Shown piece by piece: positions 1-8,167 of a stretch of 43,636 nucleotides of DNA. The notes under the pieces were generated by a model. The model ran no database searches and was not told where the DNA came from. It saw only the letters and a list, made by a program, of their open reading frames with translations. Source of the stretch: Chthoniobacterales bacterium (GTDB lineage: Bacteria > Verrucomicrobiota > Verrucomicrobiia > Chthoniobacterales > JAATET01); assembly GCA_036569045.1 (NCBI GenBank), contig DATCRI010000046.1:1-43636 (forward strand), given 5' to 3'. The position numbers and the translations under genes are program-made. Within the stretch, counting starts at the first letter, position 1. Every line of letters starts with the position of its first letter.

Positions 1-140
1 GCCCTACAAATCCCCTTCACTGGCGCCCCCGCCGCACCTCCGCCCACATCGTCACCCCCGCCATCGGCAAAGCGCCCATGGACCAGATTTCCACGGCCAG
101 CGTTCTGAAGGAACTGGCCGAACTTCCCCGCGGAGGATGA
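1..140 (+). CDS. 3' end of an unidentified gene (cut by window start)
   Basis: An open frame enters from the left edge (first full codon at base 3) and ends at TGA 138-140, giving about 45 residues. Almost every codon ends in G or C, as in the real genes of this window, which supports coding on this strand. The visible C-terminus ends in ISTASVLKELAELPRGG. No family is recognisable from so short a tail. It lies 34 bases upstream of the next gene on the same strand. Confidence 0.45.
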   Translation, partial: PTNPLHWRPRRTSAHIVTPAIGKAPMDQISTASVLKELAELPRGG

Positions 141-174
141 GCTTACTGCTTGGCAAAAAAGGTCTGCATGTCCT

Positions 175-1017
175 ATGCGTCAATCCCGTTTGGTTCTCAT
201 GGCGGCAGACAAATTCCTTTTCCAGCAATTTCCCCTCGGCCCGGCAATTTTGATCAGCGCCATCGTTTTGATCCTGCCGGGCTGCTCGCGGCCATCAAAA
301 ACTCCCGAACAGGAATCCACCGCGCCTGCTCCCGTAAAATCTGCCGCAACCCCGGCGCCGACCACCAGCAATCCGCCAAAGGGACCGGAAAGCGAGGTCT
401 ACTACGTCGTGAAATCCTTTTCCGTGACCACCGATTCCGGAGTTCATGGCTTCCGACCCGGGATGGCGGTGCGACTCGTGCGAAAGGACGGAAACATGCT
501 GGTCGTCGCCGATGGACGCCTGAGAGTTCGCGCGGCGGCCACCTATTTCTCGCGCAATCCCGATGATCGGGGCCCTCGAGCTCCAATCAGTCAGACTCCC
601 GCTCAGCCGACAGCGATCCCGGCGAAGGCCGCCGACCCCTCGAACGCCGCGTCGTCATCCTCGGCAGTCTCCTCGAAATCGGCCTCGCCAACGCCGAATT
701 TCCAGACCCTTCTCGAACGAAAGGCCGCTCGCGCTGCCGCCGAAGCCAAGGCCGCTCGTGAAAAACTTGTCAAAGCGTTGAAGGCGGAGGTTGGGAATCT
801 GGATAAGCGAATCAAAGCCGCAGAAATGGAAATTTCTGCCCGTGGCTCCAAGCAGGCCGCAAATCCGAGACATTACACCTATGACGCGTGGGGAAATGCG
901 GTCCTCTATCAAGGCACCTACGTCGTCACCTATTCCGCAGACGCGACCGGCATCGAGCAACTCCGCTCCGACCGCGACCGCCTCAAACAGCGCCTGGCCG
1001 ATCTCACCGCGGAATAG
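175..1017 (+). CDS. Putative outer-membrane lipoprotein with coiled-coil segment
   Basis: The 280-residue product begins with a hydrophobic signal segment ending in a lipobox (LPGC, Cys 37), so it should be lipid-anchored. Residues 45-75 are a Pro/Ala/Thr-rich linker. Residues 75-125 form a short beta-rich module around VYYVVKSFSV and GFRPGMAVRLV that resembles a small SH3-like fold. An Ala/Ser linker follows, then a charged Ala/Lys/Glu coiled coil around residues 180-220 and a second charged helix at the C-terminus. Start 175 was chosen because AAAAAAGG lies 12 bases upstream and the n-region gains two Arg; ATG 199 in the same frame also leaves a usable signal peptide. No known family is recognised. 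It ends 20 bases from the convergent amidase gene. Confidence 0.7.
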   Translation: MRQSRLVLMAADKFLFQQFPLGPAILISAIVLILPGCSRPSKTPEQESTAPAPVKSAATPAPTTSNPPKGPESEVYYVVKSFSVTTDSGVHGFRPGMAVRLVRKDGNMLVVADGRLRVRAAATYFSRNPDDRGPRAPISQTPAQPTAIPAKAADPSNAASSSSAVSSKSASPTPNFQTLLERKAARAAAEAKAAREKLVKALKAEVGNLDKRIKAAEMEISARGSKQAANPRHYTYDAWGNAVLYQGTYVVTYSADATGIEQLRSDRDRLKQRLADLTAE

Positions 1018-1037
1018 CGCCGGCTCCCTCAGGCGAA

Positions 1038-2027
1038 CTACCAGTCCTTCTTCTCGCGAGGCTTCGTTCCTTTTTCCGCGAGGTTCCTGAACTCCACGAT
1101 GCCGGCGGCGATCGCCGCCGCGTAGCTCTCTCGCCAGATCGGACTCGCGATTTTTGCCGCGTCGCCGGGATTCGTGAGGAAGCCTCCCTCGATGAGGATC
1201 GCCGGCGTGGCGGCGTCCTTCAGCACGACGAATCGCGCCCGTTTGACGCCGCGATCCTCGACGCCAAGTTTCCCGACAAGCGCATGCTGCACCGCATTCG
1301 CGAGCGTGAAATTCACCGGCTCGAGGGCGTGGCCGCGTTCCGGCATCCGGTCCCGCGCCATGACATTATCCTGCCCACTGGGCGGAGCGCCGAGCGGCGA
1401 GATCGCGTAGGTCTCGATGCCGTTCGCCGAGGGTTTCCAATCGGCCGAGTTGTAATGAATGCTCACGAAGATCGCGCCCGAGAGCCGGTTGGCCACGCGG
1501 GGTCGCGCCTCGAGATCGATGAACGTGTCGCTATTCCGCGTCTGCACGACCTTCAGGCCGGCCGCCTCCAGCTTCTTCCTCAGCCGTCGCACGGTATCGA
1601 GGGTGAATTCCTTCTCGGAACCGAAGGGTGATCGCGCGCCGTTATCGTGTCCGCCGTGGCCCGCGTCGAGCACCACCGTGCGGAAGGGCTTCATCCCACC
1701 GACTTTCTCCGGTCGCAGCGCGGGATCGATCGTGCGACTCACGTCGAATTTCGAGACGCAGGCCCCGCCTTCTCCGGGCAGCGCGGGAAACGAGAGCCAG
1801 TGCCGCACGCCATCGATCATCGCCTCGCGGCTCCCCACCTCGACCTGCAGCGACCTGCCATTCCCGTTCGCCGCAAATTTCTTCCCGGAGCTGGTCGGCG
1901 CACCGAGGCCGTAGAACTCCGCCGCGCTCGCGAGCGTGACGTAGTCCCGCCCGCCGATCGGCACAATCTTCCAGTCCGCCCGCGCGACCTGCACAAACAG
2001 GCACGCCAGAAATATCACCCACCGCAT
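1038..2027 (-). CDS. N-acetylmuramoyl-L-alanine amidase (Amidase_3), secreted
   Basis: This 329-residue zinc amidase cleaves the bond between N-acetylmuramic acid and the stem peptide in peptidoglycan. The C-terminal catalytic domain (about 115-325) has the Amidase_3 pattern: DAGHGG with zinc ligand His124, the second ligand Glu138 in GSEKEF, the third His191 in SIHYNS, and the catalytic Glu in LIEGGFLTN near the end. Residues 1-17 form a signal peptide with likely cleavage after VARA. Residues 20-105 are a separate N-terminal module that starts KIVPIGGRDYVTL, of the kind found before amidase domains in periplasmic enzymes. ATG 2027 was preferred to the upstream in-frame ATG at 2069 because it places the signal peptide at the N-terminus. 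It is expected in cell separation or wall turnover. Confidence 0.9.
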   Translation of the reverse strand: MRWVIFLACLFVQVARADWKIVPIGGRDYVTLASAAEFYGLGAPTSSGKKFAANGNGRSLQVEVGSREAMIDGVRHWLSFPALPGEGGACVSKFDVSRTIDPALRPEKVGGMKPFRTVVLDAGHGGHDNGARSPFGSEKEFTLDTVRRLRKKLEAAGLKVVQTRNSDTFIDLEARPRVANRLSGAIFVSIHYNSADWKPSANGIETYAISPLGAPPSGQDNVMARDRMPERGHALEPVNFTLANAVQHALVGKLGVEDRGVKRARFVVLKDAATPAILIEGGFLTNPGDAAKIASPIWRESYAAAIAAGIVEFRNLAEKGTKPREKKDW

Positions 2028-2102
2028 GTCCGGAGTTTTCACCACCTGAACACCTGGGCACCAAGACAATTCCTTGGCGCCGCGATGTCGCGGGGCGAAA
2101 TC

Positions 2103-3527
2103 TCAAAACGTCACGCCGCACTGCGCGCCGAGCACGAGGGCGTTCGGCACGGTGTGCGTGCCGCCGGGATTGATGACGTATTGAAGATTCGGCTGCACGA
2201 AGAGCCACTTGTTGAACTGCACGCGATGGCCGAATTCGAAGACGAGCTCGTAATCGGGATAGCCGCCGCCGGCGGATTGCGTGGCGCGCGCGTAGTCCTT
2301 GCTGAACTCACCGTAAACGACGCCGAGCATGGTCTGATCCTCGTCGCGCGTGGGAATGAGCCCCTTGTAGGCGGCGCCGCCGTTCACCTGGAACGGAAGC
2401 TTCGCGATGTTCTGCTGCGGCGACCACACGAACGCGCTCCAGAGCGTGAGCCCCTGATCCGATCCCGGCGCTTCCTGGAAAACCATCTGGTCCATGTGCC
2501 AGTAGAAACCGTAGGAATTCGTCGCCTTGTCCAGCGTGCCGAACTGCGGGAACTGCCACGGAGAGAGATACGCGCCGAACCAGTAATGACCGGGCAGCCC
2601 CTTCATTGTCGTGACGACGGGCTGCTTGAAACTCTTCGCCGCGGTCTTGCCATCCGCCCCCTTGCCACCGGCGAGCGTCTTGCCGTCGGCCTCCGCGGGC
2701 TGCTCGACCGGCCGCTTGAAGAACTCCGGAGTCCATCCGAACTGGCTGATGAACAGCACGCCATCATCGGGGCGAATGCTCCAGTCCAGACCGTGATAGG
2801 CGCGATCGAAGACGCGGGAGGAGACCTGATAGGCGCCGAACATGGCATTGAACTCCGGCGTCGGGTCGATGCGCAGCCGCGCCGCCCACACAGCCCATGG
2901 ATACGCGGAGAACTGCGTGTTCACCGGCAGCGCCTGGGGGTTCCCGTCGATGCCGTTGTTCATGTAGAGCCAGTAGATCGGCGAGCTGCCGAAGTCGTCG
3001 CCGGTCGCAAAACGACCGAGCTTGATGGCCACCTTGTCGTCGAGAAGCTTCTGCTCGAAGGCCAGCGCGTAAAACATCGCCGTCTGGCCGCCGTAGACCT
3101 GCTGGACGGTGAACTGATTCGCGAGCGCGATCTCCGAAAGGCTCTGGCCCGAGCGATTCAGGCCGCTCACGGTGAGCGAGCCGCCCTTCCAGCCGACGAG
3201 CTTCTCGAGATCGAGCGCGACTCCAAAGCCGACGTTGTCCGTGTAGGTCGCCGTGCGCTGTTTGCCGCCGACGACGTTGCCGGCGATGTTGTTCGTGTAG
3301 GTGAGGGAGAATTCGATGCCGTTCTCCGTCTTGAGCATGTTGCGAATGTTCCACCAATCACCGCTCGCCGCCTCGCCATCCCACCACTCGCGCGAGCCGA
3401 TGTAATTCGATGGCCGGGGATCATAGTAGTCCCAGAATCGGGATGTGCCGCCGACTTCCGCCTGCGCGGCGCCGGGAAGGAACGTGAAAACGACGAATAC
3501 GGCCGCGAGGGAGAGGCGGAGTTTCAT
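2103..3527 (-). CDS. oprB: OprB-type carbohydrate-selective porin
   Basis: A 474-residue outer-membrane beta barrel. The signal peptide (MKLRLSLAAVFVVF to GAAQA) is followed by a WWNIRNMLKTENGIEF segment and long runs of alternating hydrophobic/polar strands rich in Tyr, Trp and Phe. It ends in a C-terminal Phe (GAQCGVTF), as outer-membrane barrels do. Regions such as YHGLDWSIRPDD, GFYWHMDQMV and DYELVFEFGHRVQF match the OprB family, which passes sugars through the outer membrane. A low-complexity Ala/Gly/Lys insertion near residues 285-315 is probably a surface loop. ATG 3527 is chosen from the signal peptide; a GGGAGGA further upstream overlaps an in-frame ATG at 3563 that would add 12 residues. 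It sits 69 bases downstream of leuS. Confidence 0.87.
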   Translation of the reverse strand: MKLRLSLAAVFVVFTFLPGAAQAEVGGTSRFWDYYDPRPSNYIGSREWWDGEAASGDWWNIRNMLKTENGIEFSLTYTNNIAGNVVGGKQRTATYTDNVGFGVALDLEKLVGWKGGSLTVSGLNRSGQSLSEIALANQFTVQQVYGGQTAMFYALAFEQKLLDDKVAIKLGRFATGDDFGSSPIYWLYMNNGIDGNPQALPVNTQFSAYPWAVWAARLRIDPTPEFNAMFGAYQVSSRVFDRAYHGLDWSIRPDDGVLFISQFGWTPEFFKRPVEQPAEADGKTLAGGKGADGKTAAKSFKQPVVTTMKGLPGHYWFGAYLSPWQFPQFGTLDKATNSYGFYWHMDQMVFQEAPGSDQGLTLWSAFVWSPQQNIAKLPFQVNGGAAYKGLIPTRDEDQTMLGVVYGEFSKDYARATQSAGGGYPDYELVFEFGHRVQFNKWLFVQPNLQYVINPGGTHTVPNALVLGAQCGVTF

Positions 3528-3596
3528 AAGGGGGATTGGGAATACAGTGACTAATCCTCCCACTGATTGGCAATTCCGAAGACGGTCCCGCCCCGC

Positions 3597-6128
3597 TTAT
3601 TTCACGACGATGTTCACGAGCTTGCCGGGCACGACGATCACCTTCACGACCGTCCTGCCATCCGTCATCTCGCGCACCTTCGCATTCGCCAGCGCGATCT
3701 CCTCGAGGGTGGCGGATTCCGCGGCCTTCGGCACCGTCACGCGATCGCGCAACTTGCCGTTCACCTGCAAAGCAATCTCCACCTCGTCATCCACGAGATA
3801 TCTCTCGTCGTAGGCCGGCCACGCCTGCTGCGAAGCGCGGCCTTCGAAGCCGAGGCGAGTCCACATTTCCTCCGCAAGATGGGGGGCAAACGGACTGAGC
3901 AGCGGCAGCAACACGCGCAGCGCGCCAAGCGGACGCGGATCCGCGCTCGTGAACTCGTTCACGAAAATCATCATCTGCGAGATCGCGGTATTGAACGCGA
4001 GGGCCTCGATATCCTCGGTGACCTTCTTAATCGTCGCGTGCACGACGCGCGCCTGCCTGCCCGTGAACTCGGTTTCCGCGAGCGCCAGCGAGAGAGCCCA
4101 CTCGCCCTCCTGGTTCTCCTCGAAGCCAAGACGCCACACGCGAGCGAGGAAGCGGAAGACGCCTTCGACGCCCTTCATGCTCCACGGCTTCATCTGCTCG
4201 AGCGGCCCCATGAACATCTCGTAAAGGCGCAGCGAGTCCGCGCCATATTCGGAAATCACCTCATCGGGATTCACGACGTTGCCGCGGCTCTTGGACATCT
4301 TCACGCCATCGCTTCCGAGGATGAGGCCCTGATTCACGAGACGCTGGAAGGGTTCCGGCGTCGAAACCTCGCCGAGATCGAACAGCACCTTGTGCCAGAA
4401 TCGCGCGTAGAGCAGGTGCAGCACAGCGTGCTCCGTGCCGCCGACGTAGAGGTCCACGCCGCCGGGTTTTCCGGTATTCATCCAGTATTTCTCGGCTTCC
4501 TCGCCGACGAAGCGGCCGGCGTTCTCGGAATCGCAGTAGCGCAGGTAATACCAGCACGAGCCCGCCCACTGCGGCATCGTGTTCGTCTCGCGGCGGGCGG
4601 CTTCGGAATAGCGCACCCAGTCCACGGCCTTCGCCAGCGGCGGCTCGCCCGTGCCGGTCGGCTTGAAATCATCCATCTCGGGCTGCACGAGCGGCAGATC
4701 CGCCTCGTCGAGCGCGCGATGGCGACCGTTTTCCCACACGATCGGGAACGGCTCGCCCCAGTAGCGCTGCCGGGAGAACAGCCAGTCGCGCAACTTGTAG
4801 TTCACGCGGCCGGCGCCGACGCCGCGTTCCTCGAGCCACGCGATGATCGCGCGCTTCGCCTCGGGCGTCGCCTTTCCGTCGAGGAATCCGGAATTCACCG
4901 CAACGCCGTCGCCCGTGAAGCCTCGCCAATCCACGCCCTCCGGCGCCTGCACGACCTGGACGACCGGCAGCTCGAACGCCTGCGCAAACTCGAAGTCGCG
5001 CTCATCATGCGCGGGCACGGCCATGATCGCGCCGGTGCCGTAGCCCATCAGCACGTAGTCGGCCACCCACACGGGAATCCGCGCTCCGTTCACGGGATTC
5101 ACCGCAAAAGCGCCGGTGAACACACCGCTCTTTTCCTTCGCGAGGTCGGTGCGCTCGAGGTCGGACTTCGACGACACCTTCTTTTTGTAATCGGCGACGA
5201 CCTCGGCCTGCTCCGCCGTCGTGATGGCCTCGACCAATGGATGCTCGGGCGCGAGCACCATGTAGGTCGCGCCGAAAAGCGTATCCGGCCGCGTCGTGAA
5301 AACCTCGATTCCGAATTCCGAATTCTCGATTCCGAATTCGACCGACGCCCCCTCGCTGCGGCCGATCCAGTTTCGCTGCAGGAGCTTGATCGACTCCGGC
5401 CAGTCCAGCCCGTCGAGCTCGTCGATGAGCCGCTGCGCGTAATCGGTGATGCGCAGCATCCACTGCCGCATCGGCCGCCGCTCGACCGGAAAGCCACCGA
5501 CCTCGCTCTTGCCGTCGACGACTTCCTCGTTCGCCAGCACCGTGCCCAGCTGCGGGCACCAGTTCACCGGCCGGTCCGCGATGTAGGCGAGGCGCACGCT
5601 GTCCGGATCCTCGCCCGCGTAGGTCTCGATCGACTCCGCGCGGTTCGTCGCGGGATTGAACCACGCGCCGTAGAGCTTGAGAAAAATCCACTGCGTCCAC
5701 CGGAAATACGCGGGGTCCGTCGTGCTGATCTCACGCGACCAGTCGTAGCTAAAACCGATGCCCTGCAACTGCTCGCGAAAGCGCGCGACATTGCGCTCCG
5801 TCGTCACACGCGGATGCTGCCCGGTCTTGATCGCGAACTGCTCCGCCGGCAGGCCAAAGGCATCCCAGCCCATTGGGTGCAGCACGTTATGGCCCTGCAT
5901 GCGCTTCGTGCGCGCGAGGATGTCCGTCGCCGTGTAGCCCTCGACGTGGCCGACGTGCAGCCCCTCGCCGCTCGGGTAGGGAAACATGTCGAGCACGTAG
6001 TATTTGGGCCGTGTCGGGTCGAAGCCTGCGTCACCGGGATTCGGCGTGCGGAACGCGCCGGTGGCGAGCCACTCCTGCTGCCAGCGGGACTCGAACTCGG
6101 GAAAGGGAAAGGGCTTGCGTTGCGACAT
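3597..6128 (-). CDS. leuS: Leucyl-tRNA synthetase
   Basis: This 843-residue class Ia synthetase charges tRNA-Leu with leucine. The HIGH-type motif is HVGH (residues 58-61, in [10 protein letters not shown]) and the KMSKS loop lies near residue 610 ([10 protein letters not shown]). The CP1 editing domain lies between, recognisable by [14 protein letters not shown] and [17 protein letters not shown]-terminal anticodon-binding region follows (QLKPW-like [12 protein letters not shown], then PHLAEEMW). Length is normal for bacterial LeuRS. ATG 6128 is used because the conserved part starts [17 protein letters not shown]; an in-frame ATG at 6206 would add 26 unconserved residues. Near residue 270 the editing domain contains an [12 protein letters not shown] stretch encoded by a tandem DNA repeat (see repeat at 5305). 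Confidence 0.97.
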   Translation of the reverse strand: MSQRKPFPFPEFESRWQQEWLATGAFRTPNPGDAGFDPTRPKYYVLDMFPYPSGEGLHVGHVEGYTATDILARTKRMQGHNVLHPMGWDAFGLPAEQFAIKTGQHPRVTTERNVARFREQLQGIGFSYDWSREISTTDPAYFRWTQWIFLKLYGAWFNPATNRAESIETYAGEDPDSVRLAYIADRPVNWCPQLGTVLANEEVVDGKSEVGGFPVERRPMRQWMLRITDYAQRLIDELDGLDWPESIKLLQRNWIGRSEGASVEFGIENSEFGIEVFTTRPDTLFGATYMVLAPEHPLVEAITTAEQAEVVADYKKKVSSKSDLERTDLAKEKSGVFTGAFAVNPVNGARIPVWVADYVLMGYGTGAIMAVPAHDERDFEFAQAFELPVVQVVQAPEGVDWRGFTGDGVAVNSGFLDGKATPEAKRAIIAWLEERGVGAGRVNYKLRDWLFSRQRYWGEPFPIVWENGRHRALDEADLPLVQPEMDDFKPTGTGEPPLAKAVDWVRYSEAARRETNTMPQWAGSCWYYLRYCDSENAGRFVGEEAEKYWMNTGKPGGVDLYVGGTEHAVLHLLYARFWHKVLFDLGEVSTPEPFQRLVNQGLILGSDGVKMSKSRGNVVNPDEVISEYGADSLRLYEMFMGPLEQMKPWSMKGVEGVFRFLARVWRLGFEENQEGEWALSLALAETEFTGRQARVVHATIKKVTEDIEALAFNTAISQMMIFVNEFTSADPRPLGALRVLLPLLSPFAPHLAEEMWTRLGFEGRASQQAWPAYDERYLVDDEVEIALQVNGKLRDRVTVPKAAESATLEEIALANAKVREMTDGRTVVKVIVVPGKLVNIVVK
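5305..5341 (-). repeat. Short GAATTC-rich tandem repeat inside leuS
   Basis: The 14-mer TCGATTCCGAATTC occurs at 5305-5318 and again at 5326-5339, a 21-base period that keeps the reading frame, and CCGAATTC occurs three times in 35 bases. On the coding strand it gives two copies of EFGIE joined by NS, in the loop before the VFTTRPDT motif of the editing domain. The repeat is AT-richer than the flanking gene and internally palindromic (GAATTC), so it looks like a small repetitive insertion tolerated in a surface loop. Confidence 0.75.
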
Positions 6129-6286
6129 CGTCTTGTTTTCGGGAACCGCGAAGTCTGCCCGCTGCCCGCCGAAAAGAAAACCCCGAAGCGCGCTCCCGCC
6201 TCGCACCCGGCAATTGGGTCTTGTCGATCCCCGAAATCCGTCAAATTCTGACGCCCCTTTCCACCTGACCGATTTTCCCCGCGCGC

Positions 6287-6958
6287 ATGGAGCCCGACAT
6301 CTTTATCTACCAGCATCTGCCCAAATGCGGCGGCCGCTCCTTCATCCACCAATGCAAGGAATGGTTCCACACCGCGCACGAGAATCCCGGCTCCTACCCG
6401 AGCAAGGAACAGGTCGCGGCCTTCGCGGAATCGAAGCTCGATTTCGATGCCCTCCCGCGCCCCTGCCTCGTTCACGGGCATTTGATCCAGGCCGGCATCC
6501 GCCCCTGCGAACGCTACGCTGCCGAGATCGCCGCCGGAAAATGCCGCGTCGTCACCATCGTGCGCGACCCGCTCGAACGCCGCATCTCCGCATACTTCCA
6601 CCGCGCCCGGAAAGGCCGCCCCTGGCCCGACTCCCTCGAGCATTGGATGGCCCACACGCGCAACAACCTCGCCTCCTACCTCGGCGTCACCGCCGAGACC
6701 TGGCGCGCGCGCCTCGATGACTTCTTTCTCGTCGGGACGACCGAGGAGCTCCAGTTGACGATCAATCTCATGGCCGCGAAGACCGGCCACCCGCCCGTGC
6801 CGGCCCCGCCGCATCTGAATCCCTCGCCGCGCAGCGAATACGAGATCGCTCCCGCCGCGATCGAAAAATTCCGCGTCGAGAACGCCCTCGACTACGACAT
6901 CCACCGCTACGCCGTCGAACGCCTCCACCGGGAAGCCGCCGCAGCCGGCCTCGCCTGA
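6287..6958 (+). CDS. Sulfotransferase-family protein
   Basis: This 223-residue protein has the two PAPS-binding signatures of the Sulfotransfer_2/Gal-3-O type fold: a 5'-phosphosulfate loop [10 protein letters not shown] (residues 10-19) and a 3'-phosphate motif [15 protein letters not shown] (residues 90-104). These enzymes move a sulfuryl group from PAPS to sugars or other acceptors; the acceptor here cannot be told. No transmembrane segment is seen, so it is probably cytosolic. The start ATG 6287 lies just before [10 protein letters not shown] and has no clear Shine-Dalgarno. It is transcribed divergently from leuS and lies 6 bases before rdgB, so the two may be co-transcribed without an obvious functional link. 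Confidence 0.8.
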   Translation: MEPDIFIYQHLPKCGGRSFIHQCKEWFHTAHENPGSYPSKEQVAAFAESKLDFDALPRPCLVHGHLIQAGIRPCERYAAEIAAGKCRVVTIVRDPLERRISAYFHRARKGRPWPDSLEHWMAHTRNNLASYLGVTAETWRARLDDFFLVGTTEELQLTINLMAAKTGHPPVPAPPHLNPSPRSEYEIAPAAIEKFRVENALDYDIHRYAVERLHREAAAAGLA

Positions 6959-6964
6959 CGCTCC

Positions 6965-7561
6965 ATGCAACGTCTCATCCTCGCCACCCGCAACGCGCAC
7001 AAGACCTCCGAAATCGCCGCCATGCTTGCAGATACGTTCGAGGTTGCGGATCTGCGCGACGTGCCCGACGCCCCCGAGGTCGAGGAAACCGGCACGACCT
7101 TCTCCGAGAATGCCGCATTGAAGGCGCTCGCCATCTCCCGCTTCACCGGCGGCTGGGCGCTCGCGGATGATTCCGGCCTCGAGGTCGACGCCCTCGACGG
7201 CGCGCCCGGCGTCTATTCCGCCCGCTTCGCCGGCCCCTCCGCGACCGATGCGGACAACAACGCGCTTTTGCTTCAGAAACTCGCCACGCTCGCGGCCGCG
7301 CCCCGCACCGCGCGCTTCCGCTGCGTGCTCGTGCTCGCCCGCGCCGGGGAATTCGTCGCGGAGTTCGCCGGCGCCGTGGAAGGCCGTTTGCTCGACACGC
7401 TCTCGGGCGCCGGCGGTTTCGGCTACGACCCCTTGTTTGTGCCCGACGGCTACGATCGCAGCTTCGGCGAGCTTCCGGCCGCGACCAAGAACGCCATCAG
7501 CCATCGCTCCCGCGCCCTCGCCGGGTTCCGCGAGTGGCTCGCGACGCACCCGATCGATTGA
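6965..7561 (+). CDS. rdgB: XTP/dITP diphosphatase (RdgB/HAM1)
   Basis: This 198-residue enzyme hydrolyses non-canonical purine triphosphates (dITP, XTP) to monophosphates and so keeps deaminated bases out of DNA. The family signatures are all present: LATRNAHKTSEI at residues 6-17, TFSENAALKA, ADDSGLEVDALDGAPGVYSARFAG, and FGYDPLFVPDGYDRSFGEL followed by KNAISHRSRAL. Length is typical. ATG 6965 follows the sulfotransferase stop by 6 bases. A short gap (about 50 bases) separates it from the ExbD gene. Confidence 0.95.
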   Translation: MQRLILATRNAHKTSEIAAMLADTFEVADLRDVPDAPEVEETGTTFSENAALKALAISRFTGGWALADDSGLEVDALDGAPGVYSARFAGPSATDADNNALLLQKLATLAAAPRTARFRCVLVLARAGEFVAEFAGAVEGRLLDTLSGAGGFGYDPLFVPDGYDRSFGELPAATKNAISHRSRALAGFREWLATHPID

Positions 7562-7610
7562 GCCGCGCCTTGTTTTCGCGCCCGTCGTGTGCGAATTCTT
7601 CCCGCATTCC

Positions 7611-8027
7611 ATGAACTTCCGCCGCTCCGTCGTCGCCCCGACGCCGATTCTCTTCAACGTGACGGCGTTCATCGATATTCTCCTCGTCCTTTGCTTTTTC
7701 TTTCTCCTGACGTGGTCGAACCGCACCAAGGAGACTGATCTCAAGATCGCGCTGCCCCAATCCTCGCAAAAGCAGGCGCCGCAGGCCCCGGCCGCGCCGA
7801 TGATCGTGAACATCCGCTCCAATGGCGAACTCAGCGTCAATGCGCGCACCGTCACCTTCGAGGAGTTCCAGACGCTCGTCGGCAAGCTCGCGAAGCTGAA
7901 TCCCGACCAGACCGTCGTCATCCGCGGCGACCGCAAGTCCCAATACGATCTCGTGCTCCGCGTGCTCGACGCCTGCAATGCGGCGGGTGTCACGTCCGTC
8001 GGCTTCGCCGCCAGCATTCCGAAATAG
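7611..8027 (+). CDS. exbD: ExbD/TolR-type biopolymer transport protein
   Basis: A 138-residue inner-membrane protein of the ExbD/TolR family, which uses the proton gradient with an ExbB/TolQ partner to drive outer-membrane work. A single N-terminal membrane helix (about residues 14-36) carries the conserved Asp22 in NVTAFIDILLVL. A periplasmic domain follows, with the ExbD pattern of alternating strands and IRGDRKSQYDLVLRVLDACNAAGV near the C-terminus. ATG 7611 is the only start that places the helix correctly; longer in-frame starts lie inside rdgB. No ExbB/TolQ or TonB/TolA gene is adjacent, which is unusual and implies the partner is encoded elsewhere. Confidence 0.88.
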   Translation: MNFRRSVVAPTPILFNVTAFIDILLVLCFFFLLTWSNRTKETDLKIALPQSSQKQAPQAPAAPMIVNIRSNGELSVNARTVTFEEFQTLVGKLAKLNPDQTVVIRGDRKSQYDLVLRVLDACNAAGVTSVGFAASIPK

Positions 8028-8167
8028 GTCCGGCCTCGGACTTCTCGTTTTCCCCGCGAAGAGGCTTGAGGCCGGGGGTTCGCCGGTGTTAAGCAACTCG
8101 CCGTCCGTCCTCGCTCCCCCGAAGGACTGTCATCCCAAGCTCCCAGCATTTTTTTCACCGCCTCCCC

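Noticed and set aside
1647-3554. Long plus-strand open frame antisense to the amidase and porin genes
   Set aside because: Arg/His/Ala-rich translation with no motif; it mirrors real genes on the minus strand, a usual effect of GC-rich codon bias.
3567-6251. 894-codon plus-strand frame antisense to leuS
   Set aside because: leuS on the other strand is complete with all motifs; the antisense product has no recognisable domain.
8030-8075. Possible hairpin/terminator after exbD (CCGGCCTC with GAGGCCGG)
   Set aside because: Eight-base arms are separated by a 30-base loop and no T-run follows; weak as a terminator.
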